The notes under the pieces: generated by a model
The model's input: only the letters and a program-made list of their open reading frames with translations
Databases searched by the model: none
What the model was told of the DNA's origin: nothing
NCBI GenBank assembly: GCA_036260935.1
Contig: DATALQ010000051.1
Span: 62,001 to 126,000, forward strand
Source: JAEYOM01 sp036260935
Lineage (GTDB): Bacteria > Bacillota > Clostridia > Acetivibrionales > DTU013
Length of the DNA: 64,000 nt
Direction of reading: 5' to 3'
Made by a program: the position numbers and the translations under genes
Shown here: positions 16,634-25,144 of the stretch, in pieces
Numbering within the stretch: the first letter of the stretch is position 1
How the letters are laid out: every line of letters starts with the position of its first letter

Positions 16634-17743
16634 TTACATACTCCGTATTGCCGCCAAAACGAACTCCGCAGCTTTTACCATATCGTCGATCCTTATCTGT
16701 TCATCCACGCTATGCACTTTGTCCATACCGACGCTTACGTCGACCGCTTCTATGCCTTTTCCGTTGAATATGTTGGTATCGCTGCCTCCTCCCGTCTCCT
16801 CGGGCAGCATTTCGATACCGATGGACCCGGCAGCTTTTTTGAGTATGCCCAGAATCTTTGCATCCTTTGATATATTATACGAAGGATATTCGAGAACGGC
16901 TCGAAAATCGACGCTGCCGCCGAAATCAGATGCTGCCTTTTCGAAGCATTCCTTCATGTGTTCCTTCTGTCTCTCGAGTTTTTCCTTGTCGCGGCTTCTC
17001 GCTTCGGCTTTAATCTCAACACTGTCGCACACGATGTTTGTTTCGCGACCGCCGCTTATGACTCCTATATTGGCTGTAGTCTCGAAATCTATCCTGCCAA
17101 GCTTCATGGAAGATATAGCGGCAGAAGCAATCTGTATTGCGCTGATGCCTTTTTCCGGTGCTATTCCGGCATGGGCGGCAAGGCCCCTTATCGTTACGTA
17201 CATTCTATACTGGGAGGGCGCTTTGACGGCAACCGTTCCGATAGGTCCGTCGCTGTCGAGCACGATGCCGTATTTCGCATGTATCCTGCTGTAATCCAGG
17301 TGCTTCGCACCAAAGAGACCGCCTTCCTCGGCTACGGTGAACACTGCCTGTATACCGCCGTGTTCGATTTTATCCTCATTTAGAACTCTCATTACCTCCA
17401 GTATACATTCGATGCCCGCGGCGTCATCTCCTCCGAGGACCGTGGTATGATCGGAATGTATTATACCATTCTCCTCTATAGGCTTTTTGCCTTCGCCGGG
17501 TGCGACTGTGTCCATATGCGCAGTGATCATAAGCGCCGGCACATCACTGTTTCCTTTAAGGTTACAGATCAGGTTGCCCGTATTGCCGCCGATCTCCTGC
17601 CCCGCGTTATCTTCGTATACTTCGCAGCCCAGCGCTTTCATTTTCTGAGTCAGGATGTCGGCCATCTGCCGTTCCTTCTTTGACAGGCTGTCTATACCAA
17701 CAAGACTCTTGAATTCATTGACCATTCTTTCGCGGTTAATCAT
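16634..17743 (-). CDS. M20 family metallopeptidase, PepT-like
   Basis: 369 residues. The zinc site is visible: MITAHMDTV (His and general Asp), VLGGDDAAGIE (bridging Asp), TVAEEGGLFGA (catalytic Glu pair), GIVLDSDGP and GGGSDTNIFN at the end. The central GLAAHAGIAPEKG belongs to the dimerisation domain. These proteins release N-terminal residues from tripeptides or other small peptides. ATG 17743 is chosen over the in-frame ATG at 17749, because GGGAGG lies 6 nt before it. It follows trmL and is separated from it by hairpin repeat copy B, which may control its translation. Confidence 0.88.
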   Translation of the reverse strand: MINRERMVNEFKSLVGIDSLSKKERQMADILTQKMKALGCEVYEDNAGQEIGGNTGNLICNLKGNSDVPALMITAHMDTVAPGEGKKPIEENGIIHSDHTTVLGGDDAAGIECILEVMRVLNEDKIEHGGIQAVFTVAEEGGLFGAKHLDYSRIHAKYGIVLDSDGPIGTVAVKAPSQYRMYVTIRGLAAHAGIAPEKGISAIQIASAAISSMKLGRIDFETTANIGVISGGRETNIVCDSVEIKAEARSRDKEKLERQKEHMKECFEKAASDFGGSVDFRAVLEYPSYNISKDAKILGILKKAAGSIGIEMLPEETGGGSDTNIFNGKGIEAVDVSVGMDKVHSVDEQIRIDDMVKAAEFVLAAIRSM

Positions 17744-17757
17744 AAACATCCTCCCTT

Positions 17758-17799
17758 GTATGTTTTAGAGGAAATCCGCGCCATTGGCGCTAAACATCC
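17758..17799 (-). repeat. Operon hairpin repeat, copy B
   Basis: Read on the minus strand it starts GGATGTTTAGCGCC and ends in AAAACATAC, with inner stem GCGCC / GGCGC and the shared GGATTTCCTCT. It covers the last two codons and the TAG stop of trmL and ends a few bases before the GGGAGG that serves the PepT-like gene. Orientation relative to the genes is the same as in copies A, C1 and C2. Confidence 0.75.
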
Positions 17800-18284
17800 T
17801 CCATTCCCATTTTTCCTTTGAGTTCCATCCCTTTGAAGCCCCGTTGCCTCAATACCTCATACAGCACGACCGCAACTGAATTGGATAGGTTCAGCGAACG
17901 TATGCCGGGCAGCATCGGGATCCTTATACAGGTTTCCGGGTTGGCCTCAAGAAGCCCCTCGGGAAGTCCCGCTGTCTCTTTTCCGAAAACCAGAAAGCAG
18001 TTTTCCGGATATACAACATCGGTGTATGCCTTCCCGGCTTTTGTAGAGGCGTAGTAAAACGTATGTCCGCGGTATTTTTCCTGTAATTCCTCAACTTTAT
18101 CGCAGCGACTAACGAGTACCTTATCCCAGTAATCAAGACCGGCTCTTTTCAGATATCTGTCCTCTACGGAAAAGCCAAGGCTGCCTACCAGGTGGAGTCC
18201 CGAGCCCGTAGCCGCGCAGGTGCGTGCAATATTTCCGGTATTCTGCGGTATTTCAGGTTCGACCAATGCTATATGTACTGACAA
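17790..18284 (-). CDS. trmL: tRNA (cytidine(34)-2'-O)-methyltransferase
   Basis: 164 residues from TTG 18284, which has GGAG 8 nt upstream; the frame continues 13 codons further without a site. It is a SPOUT-class enzyme that methylates the wobble ribose of certain leucine tRNAs. Motifs: HIALVEPEIPQNTGNIARTC at the start, LVFGKETAGLP, and IPMLPGIRSLNLSNSVAVV forming the knotted SAM site. The final residues and stop codon are supplied by hairpin repeat copy B (the last codons read GAT GTT TAG), so the C-terminus may have been altered by that element. Confidence 0.92.
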   Translation of the reverse strand: MSVHIALVEPEIPQNTGNIARTCAATGSGLHLVGSLGFSVEDRYLKRAGLDYWDKVLVSRCDKVEELQEKYRGHTFYYASTKAGKAYTDVVYPENCFLVFGKETAGLPEGLLEANPETCIRIPMLPGIRSLNLSNSVAVVLYEVLRQRGFKGMELKGKMGMEDV

Positions 18285-18452
18285 TGATTTCACTCCGTTA
18301 AATCTATTCTGCCGTAGAAGCATTTTTTACAAGTTCTAATATACCACAATTAGAAGAATTTAAATATGAAAATAACAAGGCGCTTGATATAAAAATCACA
18401 GCTTACGTAAAAAATAAGCACATAGAATTTTGTAAACAAAAAGGAGAAAAAA

Positions 18453-18944
18453 ATGATCAATAAGAAAACGATAGCCGGAATAGTGCTGGCCGGCGCCCTG
18501 GCAATAACCGGGGCAGGCGCCGTATATGCAGCGCCCGCTGCCGAGCCGCAAAACACACAGCATAAAGAACTGACACTAAAAATGCTGGAGATACACAAGC
18601 AGTTTAAGAGTGAACTCGACAATATGGTCAGAAACGGAACAATAACACGCGCACAGGAAGATGCAGTGCTGAAGGCTATGGCAGCTAAACGAGAGAAATT
18701 TGAAAAGGAAAGGCTGGAGAAGGAAAAGACTGGCGGGAAGAAACTCGAAAAGGCCCATCACGGCAAAGACATGCAAAAACCGGGTGAGAACAGCAATACC
18801 GGATTAAGGCCGCAGGGCCATCCCCATGGGCATCGCGGTTTTCTGCAGGATCTCGTCAAAGACGGCACATTGACCAAAGAACAGGCCGACGCCGTTAGAA
18901 AGGCATTCAGGACCGCCCGTGAAAACGTGCTGCAGAAGCAGTAA
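18453..18944 (+). CDS. Secreted DUF2680-type protein with duplicated motif
   Basis: 163 residues. A signal peptide (IAGIVLAGALAITGAGAVYA with likely cleavage after AYA-like VYA) is followed by a highly charged helical protein. Two copies of one motif frame it: LDNMVRNGTITRAQEDAVLK (about residues 51-70) and LQDLVKDGTLTKEQADAVRK (about 131-150), joined by a Lys/Glu-rich and His/Pro-rich linker. The repeated G-T-[IL]-T-[KR]-x-Q-x-D-A-[IV] motif matches the DUF2680 (YckD) family of secreted proteins of unknown function. GGAG before ATG gives a clear start, and a terminator follows the gene. Confidence 0.75.
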   Translation: MINKKTIAGIVLAGALAITGAGAVYAAPAAEPQNTQHKELTLKMLEIHKQFKSELDNMVRNGTITRAQEDAVLKAMAAKREKFEKERLEKEKTGGKKLEKAHHGKDMQKPGENSNTGLRPQGHPHGHRGFLQDLVKDGTLTKEQADAVRKAFRTARENVLQKQ

Positions 18945-18980
18945 AGGTTTGTGAACCAGAAAGTGGGACATGGATTTACA

Positions 18981-19018
18981 AAAATGGCAGGCGCTCGATG
19001 CGGCTGCCATTTTTATTG
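18981..19018 (+). terminator. Terminator of the DUF2680 gene
   Basis: AAAATGGCAG and CTGCCATTTT pair around a 13-nt loop and end in a T-tract. Confidence 0.85.
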
Positions 19019-19073
19019 GGGAAGATCCGCATTGCTTCTTTATCACAAATTCAGGCAAAAAATAATTAATAGT

Positions 19074-19101
19074 TTGCAGAATGTCCAAAAGGGAATATAA
19101 T
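19074..19101 (+). promoter_or_regulatory. Promoter of the fucose isomerase-like gene
   Basis: TTGCAG and a perfect TATAAT are separated by 16 nt, about 80 nt upstream of the start codon. Confidence 0.6.
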
Positions 19102-19181
19102 AGAACATTGAAGATGCATTTTTTGTTTTTTCAAGCATTAGAATCTATTAAATAAACTTATTTAGTCGGAGGTCAAAAGTA

Positions 19182-20663
19182 ATGAAAAACATCCCTCAAG
19201 TTAAATTGGGCATTATATCGGTTAGCCGTAACTGCTTTCCGATAACATTGTCCGAAAAAAGACGCCACGCAGTGGTTGAAGCTTGCACAAAGGCCGGACT
19301 TGATATCTATGATTGCCCTGTAACCGTCGAAAACGAGATCGATGCGGTCAAATCAGTAGAAGACGTAGTCAGCAAAGGTATCAATTCGCTGGTAGTATTC
19401 CTGGGCAATTTTGGTCCCGAAACTCCGGAAACCCTGATTGCAAAGATGTTCAACGGTCCGGTAATGTATGTTGCGGCAGCCGAGGATTCAGGCGATTCGC
19501 TTATCAACGGCCGCGGCGATGCATACTGCGGTATGCTCAACTGCTCTTACAATCTGGGCCTAAGGAATATCAAGGCATTCATACCTGAATACCCTGTAGG
19601 AGATCCCTCTGATATCGCAAAGATGATAGGTGAGTTCATACCTGTCGCACGTACACTCATAGGCGTTTCCAACCTCAAGATAATCACCTACGGACCGCGC
19701 CCTGAAGACTTCCTGGCATGCAACGCACCGATAAAGCAGCTTTACAATCTGGGCGTCGAAATACAGGAAAATTCCGAGCTCGACCTGCTCGTTGCTTTCA
19801 ACAAGCACAAGGACGACAAGAGAATCCCCGAAGTAGTGGCGGACATGGAACGCGAACTTGGCGGCGGAAACAAGATGCCCGGAATCCTCCCGCGTCTTGC
19901 TCAGTATGAACTGACACTGCTTGATATAATTGAAGAGGCAAAGGGCGCACGTAAATATGTTGCCCTTGCAAACAAATGCTGGCCTGCCTTCCAGACCGAA
20001 TTCGGATTCGTTCCCTGCTATGTCAATTCACGTCTGGTCGCAAAAGGTATCCCGGTATCCTGTGAAGTCGATATTTACGGTACTCTTTCCGAATATATCG
20101 GCCTCTGCGCTACCGAAGCACCGGTTACACTGCTCGACATCAACAACTCGGTACCAAAAGATATGCACAAAGCCGAGATTGCAGGAAAATTCGATTACAG
20201 GCTCGGTGAGACCTTCATGGGCTTCCACTGCGGAAATACCCCGATCTGCTACCTCAGGAATCCTGAAATGAAGTACCAGCTTATCATGAAGAGGGCGCTC
20301 GAACCCGACAGCGAACCGGATATAACCCGCGGTACGCTCGAAGGCGATATCAAGGCCGGACAGATCACGTTCTACCGTCTACAGGGTACAGCTGAAGGCG
20401 GAATCAAGGCATATATCGCACAGGGTGAGATCCTTCCTGTCGAGACCCGTTCATTCGGAGGCATCGGAATTTTCGCTATAAAAGAGATGGAGAGATTCTA
20501 CCGTCACGTGCTGATCGCAGACCGCTATCCGCACCATGGCGCTGTAGCCTTCGGACATGTTGGTAAGATTTTGTTCGACGTCTTGTCGATGCTCGGCGTT
20601 CCTACTGTTTCATACAACCAGCCGAAATCACTGCCGTACCCTACCGAAAACCCGTTCTGCTAA
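19182..20663 (+). CDS. L-fucose/L-arabinose isomerase family protein
   Basis: 493 residues, close to the family length. It belongs to the FucI/AraA-like fold: an N-terminal Rossmann-like domain (VKLGIISVSRNCFP, GINSLVVFLGNFGPETP), a middle domain, and a C-terminal part in which E (CEVDIYGTLSEYIG), D (TLLDINN) and H (MGFHCGNTP) lie at the places where the metal-binding residues of fucose isomerase are found. It would isomerise an aldose to a ketose, but the substrate is unclear and no fucose pathway neighbours are present. GGAGGT upstream, its own promoter and a strong terminator make it a single-gene unit. Confidence 0.8.
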   Translation: MKNIPQVKLGIISVSRNCFPITLSEKRRHAVVEACTKAGLDIYDCPVTVENEIDAVKSVEDVVSKGINSLVVFLGNFGPETPETLIAKMFNGPVMYVAAAEDSGDSLINGRGDAYCGMLNCSYNLGLRNIKAFIPEYPVGDPSDIAKMIGEFIPVARTLIGVSNLKIITYGPRPEDFLACNAPIKQLYNLGVEIQENSELDLLVAFNKHKDDKRIPEVVADMERELGGGNKMPGILPRLAQYELTLLDIIEEAKGARKYVALANKCWPAFQTEFGFVPCYVNSRLVAKGIPVSCEVDIYGTLSEYIGLCATEAPVTLLDINNSVPKDMHKAEIAGKFDYRLGETFMGFHCGNTPICYLRNPEMKYQLIMKRALEPDSEPDITRGTLEGDIKAGQITFYRLQGTAEGGIKAYIAQGEILPVETRSFGGIGIFAIKEMERFYRHVLIADRYPHHGAVAFGHVGKILFDVLSMLGVPTVSYNQPKSLPYPTENPFC

Positions 20664-20688
20664 GAACAGGCCTGGATTAGTAACTAGT

Positions 20689-20724
20689 AAAGGCAGGTGA
20701 ACAATGGTTCACCTGCCTTTTAGT
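20689..20724 (+). terminator. Terminator of the fucose isomerase-like gene
   Basis: A perfect 14-bp stem (AAAGGCAGGTGAAC / GTTCACCTGCCTTT) with the loop AATG, followed by TTAG. It is symmetrical enough to serve both strands. Confidence 0.9.
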
Positions 20725-20784
20725 TATCTATAAGTTATACCGGTTGATTTATATTGCATGAGTCAGTATTACTTTTTCATAGTG

Positions 20785-21351
20785 TTACCTTCCAAATCTA
20801 CCGCTTAGAGTTCCATACTGCAAAATATGCCCCTTCATTGCTTTTTGTAGTTCTATCTTACCAGAATCCTTATCCAAGTTTAAAATGACATCTAAAATAT
20901 ATACTTTAAACATATATTTATGTGTACCAAATGGCGGCAATGGCCCTCTATACCAGTGTTTACCACCATAATCACTCTTGCCTTGTATTGCATTCCCAAG
21001 TGAAGGTACAACCTCTTTTCTAGGTATACCCTCAGGTATGCTGTCAAAATCAGCAGAGATATTCCATATAACCCAATGGTTAAAAACACCAACAGGATTG
21101 TCTAAATCATCCATAATAATAGCAATTGTTTTTGCCTTAGCATCAACTGTATCAAGTTTTATTTCAGGAGAGACATCTTCACCTCGACCAGTGTATTTCA
21201 ATGGAATAATGCCTCCGTCTTCAAAAGCATTACTAGTAACTTCTAAATTAACCGGCGGTTTAACATAATCCCGTCTGGACATTCTGCTATATATAACGAT
21301 ACCAGCTATTAAAATAACGAAAAAACAAACGATTATGATAATTTTTTTCAA
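20785..21351 (-). CDS. PEBP / YbhB-YbcL family protein, membrane-anchored
   Basis: 188 residues from TTG 21351 (GGGGGTG about 6 nt upstream; the in-frame ATG at 21366 overlaps this site). An N-terminal hydrophobic anchor (IIIIVCFFVILIAGIVIY) precedes a complete phosphatidylethanolamine-binding protein fold: GEDVSPEIK, MDDLDNPVGVFNHWVIW, and KHWYRGPLPPFGTHKYMFKVY. Bacterial members are of unknown role, with proposed ligand binding or peptidase inhibition. The gene is AT-rich and lies next to a TetR-type regulator in the same orientation, so it may be a target of that regulator. Confidence 0.85.
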   Translation of the reverse strand: MKKIIIIVCFFVILIAGIVIYSRMSRRDYVKPPVNLEVTSNAFEDGGIIPLKYTGRGEDVSPEIKLDTVDAKAKTIAIIMDDLDNPVGVFNHWVIWNISADFDSIPEGIPRKEVVPSLGNAIQGKSDYGGKHWYRGPLPPFGTHKYMFKVYILDVILNLDKDSGKIELQKAMKGHILQYGTLSGRFGR

Positions 21352-21406
21352 GCTACACACCCCCATTAGCTAAATCTACATCTTTAACATCAAAATTTCA
21401 CCGTTT

Positions 21407-21985
21407 TCATATAATCTTACTTCTTTCTTTAGTACCTTTAATAATGTCTTCTAACGTCCGTTCAACAATATCAATTATTTGCTCGTCTGTATAATGAATA
21501 TTTGAGGTTGCAATTAACGTTGCAATTCCTTGTACCAATAAACTAATGCGTTCTAAAACATCGATACAATCTTTATCATTAATCTGATACTTCTCCATCA
21601 ATTCTTTCTGGATTCTTTGATAGCTTTTAAAGTTCGTTAAGACATACAGGAAATTGTCTTCCAGGCAATATTCAGAAAGATAAATCAATTTAAAAATATT
21701 ATTTTCATTTTTAGCCAAATTAGTTACTTTAAGATAACTGCTTCTAAAAAATGAACCAAAATCCGCAGTGCATAATACATCCTGCTCAAATTTTTGACAG
21801 GCGTAGTTATGTACACTTTGTTTTAATTCTTCCATACCTGGAAATTGACTAAATACCGGTTGGGTAGAACAACAAAGCATTTTTGCTATACTTCGTGAAT
21901 TCACACTTTCAATCCCGCTAATTGAAACAAGCTTATAACCCGTTTCTAAAATCATTTCCTTTGTTATTTTTTGATTTGGTGGCAT
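21407..21985 (-). CDS. TetR/AcrR family transcriptional regulator
   Basis: 192 residues. The N-terminal helix-turn-helix is ITKEMILETGYKLVSISGIESVNSRSIAKMLCCSTQPVFSQF shortened here to its key parts: SRSIAKMLCCSTQPVF as the recognition unit. The rest is a helical ligand-binding and dimer domain with no closer match. GGAG 7 nt before ATG sets the start. A 48-bp perfect palindrome lies 18 bp upstream and covers the likely promoter, so it almost surely represses itself; the PEBP gene 55 nt downstream would be co-regulated. The inducer is unknown. Confidence 0.88.
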   Translation of the reverse strand: MPPNQKITKEMILETGYKLVSISGIESVNSRSIAKMLCCSTQPVFSQFPGMEELKQSVHNYACQKFEQDVLCTADFGSFFRSSYLKVTNLAKNENNIFKLIYLSEYCLEDNFLYVLTNFKSYQRIQKELMEKYQINDKDCIDVLERISLLVQGIATLIATSNIHYTDEQIIDIVERTLEDIIKGTKERSKII

Positions 21986-22002
21986 ATTGTTTCTCCAATA
22001 TT

Positions 22003-22050
22003 AAAATATCACTCGTTATATAACACATATTATATAACGAGTGATATTTT
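22003..22050. promoter_or_regulatory. 48-bp perfect palindromic operator of the TetR gene
   Basis: Two 21-nt arms, each beginning AAAATATCACTCGTTATATA, are exact reverse complements around the 6-bp centre CACATA. The AT-rich inner part (TTATATAA) can act as -10 box. The position directly upstream of the TetR-type gene makes autorepression the natural reading. Confidence 0.8.
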
Positions 22051-22090
22051 GTCAATACATTAAGATAATAAAGTACGTTATAACGTTTGT

Positions 22091-23137
22091 TTATACCTCT
22101 TCCTCATCGATTGCCTTGATCAGTTCTTTGACCACTGTCTTATCGAGCTTGCCTCTATTCATATCGCCCAGGATTATCTCCTTGACCTGCTCTATAGGCA
22201 TCTTATCCCTGTAGGGCCGATCCGAGGTCAGCGCATCGTAGATGTCCGCAACCGCTATTATCCTGGAATCTATTGAAAGCTGATCACCCGCCAGCCCGTC
22301 CGGATAGCCCGTGCCATCGATTTTCTCATGATGGTGGCGGATCGGGTCCAGGCACATGGACAGGCTGTTAAGGGGTCTGCAGATCGTTTCGCCAATGACG
22401 GTATGCCTTTTTATGGCTTCAAACTCATCCTCGTCGAGCTTGCCCGGTTTGTTCAATATGAGCTCGGGTACGCCGACCTTTCCTATATCATGTATGAGGC
22501 CCGACATTTCAAGCAGCCTCAGTTTCTCCTCCGGCAGGCCCAGACGTTCGCCCAGCAGGCGGCTGATATTCCCCACCCTGCGAGTATGGCCATCCGTATA
22601 TTTGTCCTTTGCTTCTATTACGTTCGCAAGTGTGATAACGAGGTTCCTTGCATTGTCCGCTTCCTGCTGGTAATCTGTTTTGAGCAGCCCGTAAAGTCTC
22701 TCTGTTTCCTCCTTTGATTCTCTGAGCTCCTCGTACCTCTTATGCAGATCATCCGACAGTACCTTCTTTTCTATGCCGTTCGATATAATCTTGATCAGAT
22801 CGTTATTATCCCATGGCTTTTCGAGGTAGTAATACAGCCCAACCTCGTTTATACTCCTGATAGCATTCTCCTTGTCCGCATACCCGGTAAGCAGTATGGT
22901 TATGGTATTCGGACTTATCTTTGAGGCTTTTTTAAGAAATTCTATTCCGTTCATTCCAGGCATCATAAAGTCTGAAATTATCAGATCGACATGATTTGAC
23001 GCAAGCGCTTCGGATTCGAGCGCCTGATTCGGATCGTTGAAAGCCCTGACATCGAATTTGAGAACCATTTTGATCAGAGCCGCCAGAGTACTCGTAATCA
23101 TTTGTTCATCATCTACAACGAAAATAGTTTTTGACAA
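22091..23137 (-). CDS. Response regulator with HD-GYP phosphodiesterase domain
   Basis: 348 residues from TTG 23137 (GAGGGGG 6 nt upstream; the open frame extends much further into the divergent promoter without a site). The receiver domain shows VVDDEQM, the phosphorylated Asp in LIISDFMMPG and Lys in YLEKPWDNN. A short coiled-coil leads to an HD-GYP domain: HTRRVG, LIHDIGKVGVPE, HTVIGE, and HHEKIDGTGYPDGLAGD, all metal and signature residues present. It probably hydrolyses cyclic di-GMP on phosphorylation. The divergent histidine kinase gene at 23303 is its likely partner. Confidence 0.92.
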   Translation of the reverse strand: MSKTIFVVDDEQMITSTLAALIKMVLKFDVRAFNDPNQALESEALASNHVDLIISDFMMPGMNGIEFLKKASKISPNTITILLTGYADKENAIRSINEVGLYYYLEKPWDNNDLIKIISNGIEKKVLSDDLHKRYEELRESKEETERLYGLLKTDYQQEADNARNLVITLANVIEAKDKYTDGHTRRVGNISRLLGERLGLPEEKLRLLEMSGLIHDIGKVGVPELILNKPGKLDEDEFEAIKRHTVIGETICRPLNSLSMCLDPIRHHHEKIDGTGYPDGLAGDQLSIDSRIIAVADIYDALTSDRPYRDKMPIEQVKEIILGDMNRGKLDKTVVKELIKAIDEEEV

Positions 23138-23302
23138 GGTGAACCCCCTCTGATTTTTTATCCGACGTATATATGAATTTCTTTTTCCTTTGCTTTTCAA
23201 AATTATCCCTATGGTAATTTTACCACAGGCTGTCGTAAAAACAAGAATAAAGTCATAAAATCGAAAATACTGTAAACCAAGGTAAGAAAATGATATAATA
23301 CC

Positions 23303-25081
23303 ATGCATGAAATGACTTTGGAGGTGAGGCATCTGGAGGCTGCAAATTATTCTAAAAACCGCAGGACTCTGAAAAAACGTATCAGAAGGGTAATTTTCCT
23401 CTGCGTCCTTGTGACCATAACACTTTTCTGTGCGCTGGTACTGATAGCGGGTATCAATTTTTTTAAATACGACTCTGCCTTTCTAACGGATTATTTCAGT
23501 TCATATATTGCACAGAGCATGGGCTCCGATTATTTTCTCGAACAGATGGGTATAAGCAGTCTGAAGGAATTGGAGCCAAACTCGGAGAAATTCAGCTCGT
23601 GGCTGGAAAACATCAAAAACAGCGAAGGCTCCGGCAAGGTGGTATTAGTAAGATCGGATTCCGGTAATACTCCGGCCGGACTGATAATCCATCCTGACAG
23701 TGAACAAGAAGACAACACGGGCATACCGCACCCCCCGATGAAACCTGATGCCCTTTTGATGAATCCGCGTGACATTTTCAATGTAACCGTGCTCGCCTAC
23801 GACAGGACAATATACAGTGACAAGTCGCCCGATAACAAAAGCACAATAGGCTATCTCGACGACATCGCCGAAAAGCGATTGGATCAGACGATTTTCAAAC
23901 ATCTGCTCAATTATTTCAGTGCCCAGTCGGGCGCGACGATTATCGATAAGGACGGAACAGCCATAGCTACAGTCACTGTCAAGGTGAACAGCGGGTACTT
24001 GATGGCCGTAGGATTGCTTTTCATAATCACAGTCGTTTTATCAGGCCTGCTCGCCATGATCACCGGACTTTTGATATCCAGGCTTCTCACGATACCGGTG
24101 ACTGTGCCCCTGAAACAGTTGAATGAAAAAATAAGTACTATAGCTTCAGCGAGCGGCGAAAGCGCCATGACCTCCCATATCTCTATGAAGAAGCCCCTGC
24201 GTGAAATAAGTATGCTGGCTGATTCGACGAACTCCATCATGGAGAAAATGAAAGAATACAATGAGCTGCTTATTGCTCAGAATGAAGAACTTGAGGCTCA
24301 GAATGAAGAGCTCGGCAACTCCAAAAAGAAGGTCGAGGAAGCGCAGAACATGCTCATTCAGACCGAGAACATGGCATCCGTCGGGCAGCTTACAGCTGCG
24401 ATAACGCATGAGATCAACACTCCCCTCGGCGCAATCAGCAGTAATGCTCAGCTTTGCAGTATGCTAATCGCGCAGATTCTCGGGAATGACTCTATAAACG
24501 GTAACAACCAGCTGCTTGAGCTGCTTGAACAGCTCCAGGAATCCAACAACGTCAGTATAATGGCCTGTAACCGGGTAAACCAGATAATTCGCAGCCTCAA
24601 GAACTTCTCAAAGGTAGACCAGGCGGAATTCCAGGAAGCCGACATCAACGAGGGGATCAAAAGCGTGCTTGTACTTACTTCAAACTTGTGGAAAAGGAAG
24701 ATCGTAATCCATGAGGAATACGGAGATATTCCGAAGGTAAAATGCTTCCCCGGCATGCTGAACCAGGTTTTAATGAACCTGGTAGTCAACTCCGTACAGG
24801 CCGTCAGTGACAACGGCAACATATTCATAAAAACCTGGAACGATGAAAATAACGTATATATCAGCGTCAGGGACGACGGCTGCGGAATAAGCGAGGAAAA
24901 TCTTCCAAAGGTCTTTGACAACGGTTTCACCACAAAGGGTTCAAGCCTTGGAATGGGACTCGGGCTTTCAATAAGCCGCAGCATAATGGAAAAACACAAC
25001 GGAAGCATCGCCGTCAACAGCAGGCAGGGTGAAGGCGCCGAGTTCATTATAAGCATTCCGCTGAATAACCCGAAAACATAG
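23303..25081 (+). CDS. Membrane sensor histidine kinase, HisKA/HATPase type
   Basis: Up to 592 residues. Two membrane segments (about residues 30-52 and 225-255) bracket an extracytoplasmic region; then a HAMP-like linker, a coiled coil with the repeated EELEAQNEELG, and the kinase core: ASVGQLTAAITHEINTPLGA with the His, NLVVNSVQAVSD (N box), VRDDGCGI, FTTKGSSLGMGLGLSIS. The start is uncertain: ATG 23303 and ATG 23312 lie at or just after the expected transcription start from TATAAT at 23294-23299, while the only good ribosome site, GGAGGTGAGG, lies downstream of them and would serve a rare CTG at 23333. It is paired with the divergent HD-GYP regulator. Confidence 0.9.
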   Translation: MHEMTLEVRHLEAANYSKNRRTLKKRIRRVIFLCVLVTITLFCALVLIAGINFFKYDSAFLTDYFSSYIAQSMGSDYFLEQMGISSLKELEPNSEKFSSWLENIKNSEGSGKVVLVRSDSGNTPAGLIIHPDSEQEDNTGIPHPPMKPDALLMNPRDIFNVTVLAYDRTIYSDKSPDNKSTIGYLDDIAEKRLDQTIFKHLLNYFSAQSGATIIDKDGTAIATVTVKVNSGYLMAVGLLFIITVVLSGLLAMITGLLISRLLTIPVTVPLKQLNEKISTIASASGESAMTSHISMKKPLREISMLADSTNSIMEKMKEYNELLIAQNEELEAQNEELGNSKKKVEEAQNMLIQTENMASVGQLTAAITHEINTPLGAISSNAQLCSMLIAQILGNDSINGNNQLLELLEQLQESNNVSIMACNRVNQIIRSLKNFSKVDQAEFQEADINEGIKSVLVLTSNLWKRKIVIHEEYGDIPKVKCFPGMLNQVLMNLVVNSVQAVSDNGNIFIKTWNDENNVYISVRDDGCGISEENLPKVFDNGFTTKGSSLGMGLGLSISRSIMEKHNGSIAVNSRQGEGAEFIISIPLNNPKT

Positions 25082-25091
25082 TTCAGTAAAA

Positions 25092-25121
25092 CGGAGGGAC
25101 CGTTTTTGAACCGTCCCTCCG
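25092..25121. terminator. Bidirectional terminator hairpin
   Basis: CGGAGGGAC and GTCCCTCCG form a perfect 9-bp stem with an inner CGTTTTTGAAC loop, between the convergent histidine kinase and GH8 genes. There is no strong T-tract. A related GGTTCTGAACCGTCCC hairpin lies at 56296. Confidence 0.6.
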
Positions 25122-25144
25122 CTCATATCCCTATTCCAGAAGCC

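Noticed and set aside
16086..17294. 402-codon open frame on the plus strand
   Set aside because: It runs antisense through parts of the phosphofructokinase and PepT-like genes; no ribosome site and no recognisable domain.
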